From: Chryseobacterium caseinilyticum
GTDB lineage: Bacteria > Bacteroidota > Bacteroidia > Flavobacteriales > Weeksellaceae
Direction of reading: 5' to 3'
Assembly (NCBI RefSeq): GCF_014837145.1
Contig: NZ_JACYFS010000001.1
Location: 1,116,001-1,180,000, forward strand
DNA: 64,000 nucleotides
The notes below the pieces were generated by a model, which was given only the letters and a program-made list of their open reading frames with translations, was not told where the DNA came from and did no database searches. Position 1 is the first letter of the stretch. Each line of letters opens with the position of its first letter. Of the stretch, positions 27,871 to 36,486 are shown piece by piece. The position numbers and the translations under genes were made by a program.

Positions 27871-27897
27871 AAAAAGCCACAGAACATTTCCGTGGCT
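27871..27897 (-). terminator. terminator downstream of the HRDC gene
   Basis: On the minus strand a GCCAC/GTGGC stem, extended by AAG/CTT with one mismatch, is followed by a T run. It separates the HRDC gene from hisS. Confidence 0.65.
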
Positions 27898-27933
27898 TCC
27901 TAACAATTTATTTTCATCATTTAATTTTCAGAA

Positions 27934-28386
27934 TCACACACTTTCCAGAATTTCTATGATTTCTTCACCATAGTTTTCTATTTTATGCTTTCCGAAGCCT
28001 TTGATATCAAGGAGTTCCTGCTTTTTTGAAGGCTTATATTTGGCTACAGAAGTCAGTTCTTTATTGGTTGCAATAAAGTAAGTGGGCAGATTCTGCTCTC
28101 TGGCTTTTTCTGACCTCCACATTTTCAGAGCCTCAAAAATTTTGATTTCACTGTCTGTTAAGACATCATCTTCAGCAGAATATTTCTGGGATTTTGTTTC
28201 TTTCACAAAATTTGCGGTTTCCGGAAACCTTCTGTAGTACAAAATTACTGACCAGGACTGATCTTCCGTTACGAAAGCCGTTTCAAATTTCACTACTTCA
28301 TTTTCGACAAGAAAATGATCTACTTTTTGCTGATCGCCCATGAGAAATTCTTCTGCAATTCTCACTTTAAAAACTTTAATATGCAT
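27934..28386 (-). CDS. HRDC domain protein
   Basis: 150 residues. The C-terminal 80 residues form an HRDC (helicase and RNase D C-terminal) nucleic-acid-binding domain: LKMWRSEKAREQNLPTYFI, then KELTSVAKYKPSKKQELLDIKGFG and a final HKIENYGEEII. The N-terminal half is a short beta-rich region of unknown role. There is no helicase or nuclease domain, so it is a stand-alone HRDC protein. It lies 18 bases after the ssb gene and is likely co-transcribed, suggesting a role in DNA replication or repair. Confidence 0.85.
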   Translation of the reverse strand: MHIKVFKVRIAEEFLMGDQQKVDHFLVENEVVKFETAFVTEDQSWSVILYYRRFPETANFVKETKSQKYSAEDDVLTDSEIKIFEALKMWRSEKAREQNLPTYFIATNKELTSVAKYKPSKKQELLDIKGFGKHKIENYGEEIIEILESV

Positions 28387-28404
28387 GGCTGAAATATTTT
28401 AAGT

Positions 28405-28740
28405 TTAACCCTGTCTGTTGCCTAAAAGTACCAGCTCATCAATACGTATTTCTGTGATGAATCTTTTGTTTCCGTCTTTATCGTCATACGATTTGTACAC
28501 AATTTTCCCTTCCACCGAAATCTCTTTTCCTTTCTGTACATATTTTTCCATAATATCAGCCAGCTTACCGTTGGCAACGAGATTGTGCCATTGTGTTTCT
28601 TCTACTTTCTCACCTTTTGCGTTGGTGTAGTAATCATTAGTTGCTAAAGATACCTTTGCGATTTTTCCTTTTTCGAAGTTTACGATTTCAACTTCTTTAC
28701 CTGTGTAACCGATCAATGTTACTCGATTTCTTAGTGACAT
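28405..28740 (-). CDS. ssb: single-stranded DNA-binding protein, short form
   Basis: 111 residues forming one OB fold (MSLRNRVTLIGYTGKEVEI, then TQWHNLVANGKLADIMEKYVQKGKEISVEGKI). It lacks the long flexible linker and acidic DDDIPF-type C-terminal tip that standard SSBs use to bind partners, ending instead in ELVLLGNRQG. It may be a secondary SSB rather than the essential replication protein. The ORF is complete, so the short length is real and not a truncation by frameshift. Confidence 0.88.
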   Translation of the reverse strand: MSLRNRVTLIGYTGKEVEIVNFEKGKIAKVSLATNDYYTNAKGEKVEETQWHNLVANGKLADIMEKYVQKGKEISVEGKIVYKSYDDKDGNKRFITEIRIDELVLLGNRQG

Positions 28741-28978
28741 AATTTTGTATTTTATTTGGTTAAATTATTCAGATAAGAGAGCTTCACTTTGTTTCTCAAA
28801 TCTCTGTTGCAAAGATTCATCAGGTTTGGAAATTTATTCGGTATAAAACTGTTTAAATTCGTTTGTAGTCGTTTGAAAACGGGTATGCAGTATTTATTAA
28901 ACTCAATTTTAGACCTATTTTTTTTTGAATGAAATAGATAATTTTGTAGATTTAAGGGTTAAGTAACATTATATCAAA

Positions 28979-29683
28979 ATGACTGTGAAATTCAAAATTT
29001 TTGTATTATTTCAAATAATCACGCTAAATCTTTATGGTCAATTCAATAACTCTTTTGACTTAACAAAGGATAGTGATACTTTACATTATTTCAAATACGA
29101 GAAACCAATAAGGGAAAAACTAAATCTTATTAAACCAGAAGAAAGCAAAAATTTCTTCCGATTTAGTTCTAGCAAATATTATTTAGAATTATCCGAAGAT
29201 TCAAATAGATATATTTTTTATGCTGATGAAATTTGGGAAGGAAAAAAAACCGGAGAAGTTTTTATCAGTGAAAAAATTTTAGTTGAGAGTCAAGTTAAGG
29301 AGATATTGCAATTAGCTGATTCATTAAAGATAAATAACATTCCAAGCGATAATCAAATTGAAAAATGGCGTTCAGGCTTTGATGGTATTACTTACAAATT
29401 TGAAATTAAAAATAAAAACTCATATTCATTTAAATATTATTGGACGCCTACATCACAGGAGAAATTTGAAGAATCTGATAAAATCAATTTCTTCATAACG
29501 AAAATAGATAAAATTATTAAGTATCGGGAAAACAGCGAAAAATTCAGAAAAGAAATACCATACTTCAGCTGGACAAAAGATGGTGTTGGCTGGACTGCAG
29601 TGACTGTTTTGAACAAAGAAAATTATTCTGAATACAAAAAATATAAAAAACTAAAAAAGAAACAATCGAAACGAAAATTATGA
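28979..29683 (+). CDS. exported protein of unknown function
   Basis: 234 residues with an N-terminal signal peptide (about residues 1-20, ending LYGQ). The rest is rich in charged and aromatic residues (Lys, Glu, Tyr, Phe) with no recognised domain; the C-terminus is strongly basic (YKKYKKLKKKQSKRKL). It is the first of four consecutive unrecognised exported or membrane proteins. AT content is high, as in the next genes, which is typical of accessory DNA in this group. Confidence 0.55.
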   Translation: MTVKFKIFVLFQIITLNLYGQFNNSFDLTKDSDTLHYFKYEKPIREKLNLIKPEESKNFFRFSSSKYYLELSEDSNRYIFYADEIWEGKKTGEVFISEKILVESQVKEILQLADSLKINNIPSDNQIEKWRSGFDGITYKFEIKNKNSYSFKYYWTPTSQEKFEESDKINFFITKIDKIIKYRENSEKFRKEIPYFSWTKDGVGWTAVTVLNKENYSEYKKYKKLKKKQSKRKL

Positions 29684-29709
29684 CGTCGCCTAAAAACAGT
29701 TCGGCAACA

Positions 29710-29743
29710 GCGAACGGAAAGTGGTCAACTTCCGTTCTTCGCT
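29710..29743 (+). repeat. inverted repeat in intergenic spacer
   Basis: GAACGGAA (29712-29719) pairs with TTCCGTTC (29731-29738) across about 10 bases, with outer AGC/GCT. It may act as a weak terminator. The sequence TTCGGCAACAGCGAACGGAA resembles TTTGGCAATAGTGAGCGGAA at 30866-30885. Confidence 0.45.
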
Positions 29744-29826
29744 TTAATAGAATTTTGTATTTCAGTTGATAGTTTCAGCCTTGATTTACCTACCATCACA
29801 AACTCCAAAACTTTATCCACAATAAA

Positions 29827-30852
29827 ATGAAAACCCTTTTAACACCAATGCTTTGTCTTTTTTTATTGACTTCCTGTAAGTATAATACGGAACAAAAAGC
29901 TCTGTTGAGTAAAATAGAGGACTCAAAAAGTGAAATATTTGAAAAAAAATTTAAAAATGTTATTACTGAGAATTTTGCTAAAGATGATTTAGCAGAATTG
30001 TCATCAAATCAAAATGCCAAAATTGCTATATATTTTTTTGAAATTTTGGTTAAAAAATATCCAACAGAAGCCTTTCCTATTTTTCTTAAAAACATCAACA
30101 ATACTGAAAAGATTGTAATATCAACAAGCTACGATACCCTTCAAGAAATGACTGTTTCAGAGGCAATGCTCTATTATGCCACATTAAAGAACAATGTTTT
30201 CTCACAGAAGCAGCTGGATGTCATTTCAGATAAAATCATTTTAGACTTAGACAGCAAGAAACATTTAAGCGGATACTTAACTTTGTACCTTGATAAAAAC
30301 AAGGATAATCCAAAACCAAAATATTATTCGATTCTCAAAGCTGAAATTCAAAAAAAAATACCAGGCAATTATTACAATAATATTACTCTTTTAACCTATC
30401 TTTCAAATTACAATAAGCCAGAAGATGTAAAATTAATTACTGAATGCTTAGAGAATTCAATTAATAGGGAACCAACTTATTTTAATTCCGCAATTGAATT
30501 TATTAATTATTCACCGAAACCCGAATATTTTAAAGTTCTGGAAAACTATTTTAATAGAAAGATTGATGGTAAAAAATTCAGAGCCGACGATATTTTTTTT
30601 GAATTGGAATTGTTTACAAAAGCAGTAAGTAAATATAAAAATACAGAAGGAAAAAAATTATTAGATAAATTGATTAAAAAAACTTCTTATTTTTCGGAAG
30701 GCAGCTTTCTTGCACCAAACGAACAGATTTTTTTGATTTTGGAAAATGAAGATAAAACAAATTTCTTTTCTGATGAAAAAATAGCTTTATCAAAACAAAT
30801 CAACAAAGCAGTGATGGACACGATTAAAAATTACAGTAAAAGATGGAACTGA
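29827..30852 (+). CDS. lipoprotein of unknown function
   Basis: 341 residues. The signal peptide MKTLLTPMLCLFLLTSC ends in a lipobox (LLTSC, C17), so it should be lipid-anchored. The mature part is mostly predicted helix with repeated leucine and lysine spacing (for example KYPTEAFPIFLKNI, YLTLYLDKNKD), suggesting a solenoid of HEAT- or TPR-like repeats. No enzyme motif is visible. It belongs to the 28979-32328 group of unrecognised exported proteins. Confidence 0.6.
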   Translation: MKTLLTPMLCLFLLTSCKYNTEQKALLSKIEDSKSEIFEKKFKNVITENFAKDDLAELSSNQNAKIAIYFFEILVKKYPTEAFPIFLKNINNTEKIVISTSYDTLQEMTVSEAMLYYATLKNNVFSQKQLDVISDKIILDLDSKKHLSGYLTLYLDKNKDNPKPKYYSILKAEIQKKIPGNYYNNITLLTYLSNYNKPEDVKLITECLENSINREPTYFNSAIEFINYSPKPEYFKVLENYFNRKIDGKKFRADDIFFELELFTKAVSKYKNTEGKKLLDKLIKKTSYFSEGSFLAPNEQIFLILENEDKTNFFSDEKIALSKQINKAVMDTIKNYSKRWN

Positions 30853-31011
30853 AATACTGCAGATAATTTGGCAATAGTGAGCGGAAAATGATCATATCAC
30901 GTTTTGAGATTGTGTGGCAATTTGTTTTTTAGTCAAAAGTTCGTCTTCAATCGATCCACCTATTCCAAGCCCCAAAATATTGTATACAATAAATCCACAA
31001 AACTTAAACCT

Positions 31012-31632
31012 ATGAAATCAATCTTTACATTTCTTCTATTATTGGTTTTAACTCTAAATTTCGGATGTAAAGAAACAGATACTAATCCAATAAAGGTCAA
31101 ACTTAATCTTAAAAAGGAGTATACTAAAACCTTGAGCACAAATGATCCTTGGGTAAGAGATCAAATAGAACAACAAAGTCTAAATGTTTCTACAGATTCT
31201 GTTGTTGTACATTATTATGACATAAAAATCGAAATTGAAAATACAGGACAAAGTGATATATATGTATGGTTGATGACTTGCTCATGGCATGACAACTTTC
31301 GGATCAACAATAACTATATTTATTTTTATCATTGGGGATGTGACAGCAATTTTCCTGGACGTAAAAAAATTGCTCCAAAATCAAAAATAACTTTGAATGG
31401 AACAGTTCGAAAAAATTTAAAATTTGATTATCCGGACGAAAACAGCATATATGGTGAACAGGTAGAGCTTACTAAGGTAGGTTTAATAACTATAGATGAT
31501 ATTAACAAACCTAACAATGTAACACTAGACTATATACCCAACATTGAAGATAAAAGTAAGTATAAACTAATTTGGAGTAATGGAATAAAACTTTTAAGTG
31601 AAAACGAACAGAATCAGGAAGATTTTAATTAA
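31012..31632 (+). CDS. lipoprotein of unknown function
   Basis: 206 residues from the ATG at 31012, chosen because it gives a clean lipoprotein signal (MKSIFTFLLLLVLTLNFGC, cysteine at 19). The frame is open upstream to 30904 but that part looks non-coding. The mature part is predicted beta-rich with many Asn, Asp and Trp residues (DIKIEIENTGQSDIYVWLM). No family recognised. The spacer before it resembles the spacer before 29827. Confidence 0.6.
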   Translation: MKSIFTFLLLLVLTLNFGCKETDTNPIKVKLNLKKEYTKTLSTNDPWVRDQIEQQSLNVSTDSVVVHYYDIKIEIENTGQSDIYVWLMTCSWHDNFRINNNYIYFYHWGCDSNFPGRKKIAPKSKITLNGTVRKNLKFDYPDENSIYGEQVELTKVGLITIDDINKPNNVTLDYIPNIEDKSKYKLIWSNGIKLLSENEQNQEDFN

Positions 31633-31770
31633 ATTAATTTCGGCATATAAGCTCTTGATAAAAGCGAGGCAAAAGTCTTGAATTGATATTTCAGCAAATT
31701 AAAAATTTGTGTTTGAATCCCGTTAAATTGCGATACTTAAAATGCTGCTTAAATATCGAAAAAACCTGTA

Positions 31771-32328
31771 ATGAAGAAATTTTTTAAATATCTGCTTTTA
31801 GTATTTACCATCCTGTTTATACTTTCCTGTATTTTTTGGATTACAAAATTCAATTCAATAACAGTTGATTCTAAGATATCGAATTCCCAACAAATAAAAA
31901 GTCTTGATAGAAAAATATTTTGGAATTTTGGATTCAATAAACCTGAAAAAAACTCCACTGACTTCGCAATTGGTCAAAAATATGGAGATACAATACTGTT
32001 TAACTGTTACGCATTAAAAAGTCCGAAAATAAAAAATCTGGATATAATCACATTTGGTTTTTCAACAGGATACAATGGTACAAACGTAGTAATTTTTAAA
32101 TATGGCAACGCTTTTACCGTTGATGTAGATGATTTTAGTGACGTTGAAAGAACTGATGATTTTTTTAAGCAAAATCAATACAAAATAATAAAACAGAAAT
32201 TAACTTTGAATAAAGAAAATTACAAAACTGGTGACAGTATTTACGGAAAACTCGAACTGAAAATAAAAAACAAGGAAACAGAGCAAATAGAAATGGCAAG
32301 CGGTTATTTTAGAACAGAAATGAAATAA
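31771..32328 (+). CDS. membrane-anchored protein of unknown function
   Basis: 185 residues. A single N-terminal membrane segment (residues 7-24, YLLLVFTILFILSCIFWI) contains LFILSC, which could be read as a lipobox, so it is either membrane-anchored or a lipoprotein. The rest, rich in Asn, Lys and Phe, has no recognised domain. It is the last gene of the accessory stretch of unrecognised exported proteins. Confidence 0.55.
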   Translation: MKKFFKYLLLVFTILFILSCIFWITKFNSITVDSKISNSQQIKSLDRKIFWNFGFNKPEKNSTDFAIGQKYGDTILFNCYALKSPKIKNLDIITFGFSTGYNGTNVVIFKYGNAFTVDVDDFSDVERTDDFFKQNQYKIIKQKLTLNKENYKTGDSIYGKLELKIKNKETEQIEMASGYFRTEMK

Positions 32329-32440
32329 ATCAAAACTAAAGTTGAAATTGAGTGAGTAAAATTTTGGACCCATTATTAAAGAAATACAAGAATATCAGAA
32401 TGTGATGTTTGTGAAAGAGTAAATGATAAAATCTCTTAAA

Positions 32441-33508
32441 CTACTCGTTAAAACATTCTTCCCCAAACTCCCTCCTAAAATTAGAATGTTGCGTTGCCGT
32501 AAAATAATCACAGAAAATCTGATACATTGCAGAATCTGTATGCGTTGCCCGAAGTCCCAGCTGAAAATAATTTTCTAAAATCTGATGCGACAGTTTCTCA
32601 ACTAAATCGGTTCCGAAACTGTGAATTTCTGCTTGTTTTTCAGAACTTATTAACTCAAAATTATTCAATAAAACTTCAATCTCATCGGCGAACTGAAATA
32701 ATTTTTCCAGATGCTCACTGATCATTTTATTAAACAGTTTCAAATCGAGATTAGGCCGTATTTTAACCGCTTCCTCAGAAAAATGTGTCGCCATCCCAAG
32801 ATAATTGACCAATAAAGTTAAATCCGCAAAAATTCTGAACGGAATTTTATCTAAAACATCATCAGTAAAAAATTCGTCGTACACAAAACTGTATTCTTCC
32901 GAAACTTCAACATCTTCTACTTTAAATGAAAACGTTCCGGTAGCCTTCATCCCCATCGATTTCCAGTTCGGAATGATTTCAACTTCATTTTTAGAAATAA
33001 CAAATGACCGGATGATCTCAGAACCCAATTTATCCAGCAGAGGAATTCCTTTTTCAGTCAGTTTTGCATTCAAGGTAAAATGACTTAAATGTGGCGTTCC
33101 CGTTGCAAAATGCCAAAGTCCGTTGATGATGAAGGTTCCGTCATTCTGTTTTTCTGCAGTCCCGCCAATCATACCACTTCCTCCGAAACAGGTTTTTGAG
33201 TTTGAAAAAAGTGCTGTTGCAATTTCTGGTTTTAAATTTCTTGAGAAAAAATTAGCTCCCGAACATAATGTGAGCATCCAGCCCAGACTTCCATCTATTT
33301 TAGACCAATCGAAAAGAATTTGTAAACCCTGATTTAAACGAAAACCCAATCCGCCGTATTTCTTGGGAACCCAAATCTGAAGCAACCGTTGATCATGAAT
33401 GAGATTCATAATTTTTGACGAAACTTCAGATGCTCCCAACATTTCATTTTTAATTTCTTCAGGCGTAATCATGACTCTGTTTTCGTTTTGAATTGATGTC
33501 TTTGTCAT
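32441..33508 (-). CDS. acyl-CoA dehydrogenase-like flavoprotein
   Basis: 355 residues with the acyl-CoA dehydrogenase fold: a helical N-terminus with VPKKYGGLGFRLNQ, a middle beta domain with GTAEKQNDGTFIINGLWHFATG and WKSMGMKATGTFSFKVEDVEV, then a helical C-terminus. It lacks an obvious catalytic glutamate motif. The set of features is closer to the HsaA/DszC-type flavin monooxygenase or desulfurase branch than to fatty-acid dehydrogenases. It is a single gene without a partner flavin reductase nearby. Function within the superfamily is uncertain. Confidence 0.8.
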   Translation of the reverse strand: MTKTSIQNENRVMITPEEIKNEMLGASEVSSKIMNLIHDQRLLQIWVPKKYGGLGFRLNQGLQILFDWSKIDGSLGWMLTLCSGANFFSRNLKPEIATALFSNSKTCFGGSGMIGGTAEKQNDGTFIINGLWHFATGTPHLSHFTLNAKLTEKGIPLLDKLGSEIIRSFVISKNEVEIIPNWKSMGMKATGTFSFKVEDVEVSEEYSFVYDEFFTDDVLDKIPFRIFADLTLLVNYLGMATHFSEEAVKIRPNLDLKLFNKMISEHLEKLFQFADEIEVLLNNFELISSEKQAEIHSFGTDLVEKLSHQILENYFQLGLRATHTDSAMYQIFCDYFTATQHSNFRREFGEECFNE

Positions 33509-33539
33509 TTGGATTTATGGCTTTTTATTTTTTTAATCT

Positions 33540-33585
33540 CCCGCTGATTAAGCAGATTCTGCAAATAATAAATCTGCGACATCTT
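33540..33585. repeat. degenerate dispersed repeat (ATCTGCG-type)
   Basis: CCGCTGATTAAGCAGATTCTGC followed by AATCTGCGAC resembles the intergenic element at 16791. It contains CTGATTAAGCAG, a small imperfect palindrome. Confidence 0.35.
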
Positions 33586-33609
33586 TTAAAACTTCGTGAA
33601 GATTTAAAA

Positions 33610-34206
33610 TTAAGCGACTTTTAAAGATTTTGATTTAATAATTTTTCTCCATTCTATATAACCTGAAATCGCTACGATGAACAGGAAAGCTGTCAAACCC
33701 GCATACAGATACAATTCTTTATGAATCAACAAAGGAATTGCGATGATGTTGCTCACATTCAGTAAAATCCAGTTTTCAATTTTCCGACGGGCCATCAGCC
33801 ACATTCCTGCCCATGCAAAAGCACTGACCAGTGAATCTAACACCGGAACGTCGGAATCGGTAAAATGTGTAAGAAAAATGTAAAAAAGACTGAATGTTCC
33901 GACCACAATTCCTGCGGTGATCAGTTTTTCCTGATTAGTTGTTTCAGAAATCTTTGTTTCAGACTGCTGCTTTCCGAATTTCCAGTAAAGCCAACCGTAA
34001 ATGCTCATCACCAGATAGTAAAGATTGAGCGTAAACTCCGCATAAAGTTTAGACTGCATCATTACATACAGCGTGAGTGAAATTCCGGCAATACCGAAAA
34101 GATAATTGTTTGAATTGTTTTTTCGGGCCAGTAAAACCTGAAAAATTGAAAAGAAGACCCCGAACCATTCCGGCCAGGTTGTCTTAAGTAAAATTTCCTG
34201 CATCAA
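33610..34206 (-). CDS. pnuT: PnuC-family transporter, probable thiamine transporter PnuT
   Basis: 198 residues with six to seven hydrophobic segments. The PnuC-family signatures LYYLVMSIYGWLYWKFG and WLMARRKIENWILLNV are present. PnuC members move nicotinamide riboside, whereas PnuT members move thiamine and are marked by a TPP riboswitch. Such a riboswitch lies directly upstream (34251-34328), so thiamine uptake is the better call. It acts in the inner membrane by facilitated diffusion. No thiamine kinase gene is adjacent in this window. Confidence 0.85.
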   Translation of the reverse strand: MMQEILLKTTWPEWFGVFFSIFQVLLARKNNSNNYLFGIAGISLTLYVMMQSKLYAEFTLNLYYLVMSIYGWLYWKFGKQQSETKISETTNQEKLITAGIVVGTFSLFYIFLTHFTDSDVPVLDSLVSAFAWAGMWLMARRKIENWILLNVSNIIAIPLLIHKELYLYAGLTAFLFIVAISGYIEWRKIIKSKSLKVA

Positions 34207-34250
34207 ATTAACTTGTATAAATTAAATGATGAGATGATAAATCAAAAAAG

Positions 34251-34330
34251 TCCCTACGTCGGCATTATCCGAATCAGGTGTGGAAAAATTTCCCGGGTAT
34301 CATCTCAGCCGCAATCGTGCAGCACCCCAT
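34251..34330 (-). promoter_or_regulatory. TPP riboswitch (THI element)
   Basis: On the minus strand the conserved blocks occur in order: GGGGTGC, GCTGAGATGATACCC, ACCTGATTCGGATAATGCCG and ACGTAGGGA. These are the P1/P2-P3 and P4-P5 parts of the thiamine pyrophosphate aptamer. It ends 45 bases before the pnuT start, with no clear terminator hairpin between, suggesting control of translation. When TPP is plentiful, pnuT expression should fall. Confidence 0.93.
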
Positions 34331-34447
34331 TGATGGCGCAAATGTGAGGATTTTTTTTGAAAAATGAAAGGTTTCTATGAGCGATATTTGCATTTCACGC
34401 AAATCTTAACAGTCCGTTTGTAATTCTGAAAGAATCTAAGTAACGAT

Positions 34448-34472
34448 GTCGGGATGCTTTCAGCATGACAAA
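34448..34472. repeat. short dispersed palindrome-like element
   Basis: GTCGGGATGCTTTCAGCATGACAAA has GATGCT/AGCATG symmetry and resembles CGGGATCCCTGCGGGATGACAAA at 51157-51179. Rest of the 34331-34592 gap shows nothing else. Confidence 0.4.
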
Positions 34473-34592
34473 AAGCTGTGTTTACATTCCTCTACTTTCT
34501 GAAAGAATTTCCTGTAGATTTACAGCAAAAGATTCTCGCAGTCGTTTACAAACGGATAATTTTTGTATATTTAAATCATAATATCAGAAACT

Positions 34593-35189
34593 GTGAAGAA
34601 AACGTTGCGAAGAACTTACCGCGTATCAAAATATGTAATTTACAGGGAAACGCTCGTCGATTACAAAGAACATTTCTGGTCTTTTCTCGGCGCATTTTTC
34701 GGTATTGGAATCATCGCTTTTCTGCAGTCGCAATATCTTTTGGAACAGGAAAATATCTTTCTCATCGGTTCGTTTGGTGCCTCCAGTGTTTTGATTTACG
34801 GAGCTATACAAAGTCCATTGGCGCAACCGAGAAATCTTGTCGGAGGCCATGTGATTTCGGCTTTGGCAGGTGTGACGATTTACCAGATTGTTCCTGATAT
34901 TTTATGGCTTTCCGCACCTTTGGCAGTTGCGTTTTCAATAATTTTAATGCAATACACCAAAACGCTTCATCCACCAGGTGGAGCGACAGCATTAATTGCA
35001 GTTACTTCTCCAGGGAAAATTGCTGATTTAGGCTACTGGTATGTGCTTTCCCCGGTTCTTTCGGGTTGCATTATTTTACTTATTGTCGCCTTGATTTTTA
35101 ATAATCTTACCAAAAACAGAGCTTATCCAACAAGTACAAAGTGGAAACGCTTTTTACATAAAAAACACAAACACAATCTGAAAAATTAA
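34593..35189 (+). CDS. HPP family membrane protein
   Basis: 198 residues with four predicted membrane helices. The family signature HPPGGATALIA is present (about residues 130-140), together with FGASSVLIYGAIQSPLAQPRN. HPP proteins include nitrite transporters of plant and cyanobacterial origin, but most bacterial members are uncharacterised. The start is a GTG at 34593. The downstream small zinc-ribbon gene begins five bases after the stop. Confidence 0.85.
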   Translation: MKKTLRRTYRVSKYVIYRETLVDYKEHFWSFLGAFFGIGIIAFLQSQYLLEQENIFLIGSFGASSVLIYGAIQSPLAQPRNLVGGHVISALAGVTIYQIVPDILWLSAPLAVAFSIILMQYTKTLHPPGGATALIAVTSPGKIADLGYWYVLSPVLSGCIILLIVALIFNNLTKNRAYPTSTKWKRFLHKKHKHNLKN

Positions 35190-35194
35190 TTATT

Positions 35195-35533
35195 ATGGAA
35201 TGCCTTGAATGTGGCGAAAAAATCATTGGACGGTCCGACAAAAAATTCTGTAACGACGCCTGCAGAAACGCCTTCAATAACAAGCAGAATAAAGATTCCA
35301 GTAATCTGATGCGGAATGTAAACAACAAACTGCGTCGCAATTACAGGATCTTGAGCGAGACCAATATTGAAGGAAAAACCAAAATCGCCAAAACCAAATT
35401 GACTGGCTTAGGATTTGATTTTAATTATTTTACACAAATTAAAGTTTATAAAAACGGTTCTGAATACAAATTTGTTTACGACCAGGGATATAAACTTTTG
35501 GATGATGATTATATTTTGATCGTTAAGAATTAA
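35195..35533 (+). CDS. small zinc-ribbon protein
   Basis: 112 residues. The N-terminus carries four cysteines as C-x2-C, then C-x3-C (MECLECGEKI...KKFCNDACRN), a zinc ribbon like those in DUF2116-type proteins. The remaining part is predicted mixed alpha/beta with no recognised domain. It is tightly spaced between the HPP gene and a sugar-epimerase-like gene, so likely co-transcribed. Nucleic-acid binding is possible but not shown. Confidence 0.65.
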   Translation: MECLECGEKIIGRSDKKFCNDACRNAFNNKQNKDSSNLMRNVNNKLRRNYRILSETNIEGKTKIAKTKLTGLGFDFNYFTQIKVYKNGSEYKFVYDQGYKLLDDDYILIVKN

Positions 35534-35552
35534 AAAAATCCAAAATCAATAC

Positions 35553-36461
35553 ATGAAAGAAGTCGTAGTAATCACCGGAGCCGGCGGATCGGTCGCAAAA
35601 GTTTTAGCAAAAAAACTTGAAAACGAATATAGTGTTCGGTTTTTAACACGCAGCAAAAAACATGAAAACGATTTTGAATGGAATATTGAAAAAGGAACGG
35701 TCGATGAGCGGGCATTTGAGAATGTAAGCCACATTATTCATCTTGCCGGAGCCAATATTTCAGAAAAAAGATGGACAGACGAGCGCAAAAAAGAAATCAT
35801 TTCCAGCCGTGTGGATTCTGCCCAATTGATCCTTCAAACTTTACAGGAAAAAAATATAAAACTTAAATCGTTTATTTCAGCTTCTGCCGTTGGAATTTAC
35901 GGAGCGATTACTTCCGAAAAAATTTTTAAAGAAGAAGACGATAAAGGTAAAGACTTTCTCAGCGAAGTTGTCATTCTGTGGGAAAAAGCCGCTGATGAAT
36001 TTTTAGAAAAAAAAGCCGCTGAACGAGTGGTAAAAGTTCGGATTTCCATTGTTCTTTCTGAAAAAGAAGGTGCTCTGAAAAAAATGGCTGTTCCTTTTAA
36101 ATTCGGAATTGGCTCTCCGCTTGGAACGGGAAGACAGTACATTCCGTGGATTCACATCGACGACCTCAGCTCAGTATTTGAATTTGCATTGAAGAACGAA
36201 AACGTAAAAGGTGCTTACAACGCATCTGCGCCACAACATACCGATAATGAAAATTTCACAAAGGAAATTGCGGAAGTTTTAAATAAACCGATGTTTATGC
36301 CCAATGTTCCGGGATTTGTAATGAAACTGATCTTTGGAGAACTCTCTGTGGCGTTACTTGAAGGTTCGCGGACATCATCAGAAAAATTGCAGAATGAAGG
36401 TTTTCAGTTTAAATTTCCTGGTTTAAAAAATGCTTTGGAAGACCTATTAAAACGAAATTAA
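35553..36461 (+). CDS. TIGR01777-family NAD(P)-binding epimerase-like protein
   Basis: 302 residues. Rossmann start VVITGAGGSVAKVLAKKL, then HLAGANISEKRWTDERKKEI, which is the hallmark of TIGR01777/YfcH proteins, and a C-terminal DUF1731-like segment (GALEDLLKRN end). The typical glycine loop GxTGxIG is altered to GAGGSVA, so the N-terminal dinucleotide loop is not standard. The substrate is unknown; some relatives (SulA in cyanobacteria) affect cell division. Gap to the zinc-ribbon gene is 19 bases. Confidence 0.88.
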   Translation: MKEVVVITGAGGSVAKVLAKKLENEYSVRFLTRSKKHENDFEWNIEKGTVDERAFENVSHIIHLAGANISEKRWTDERKKEIISSRVDSAQLILQTLQEKNIKLKSFISASAVGIYGAITSEKIFKEEDDKGKDFLSEVVILWEKAADEFLEKKAAERVVKVRISIVLSEKEGALKKMAVPFKFGIGSPLGTGRQYIPWIHIDDLSSVFEFALKNENVKGAYNASAPQHTDNENFTKEIAEVLNKPMFMPNVPGFVMKLIFGELSVALLEGSRTSSEKLQNEGFQFKFPGLKNALEDLLKRN

Positions 36462-36486
36462 TTTCAATAGAAAGATTAAAAAATTT

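Noticed and set aside
28979..32328. Complete mobile element carrying the exported-protein genes
   Set aside because: No integrase, transposase, terminal repeats or tRNA end was seen; only spacer similarity supports past duplication.
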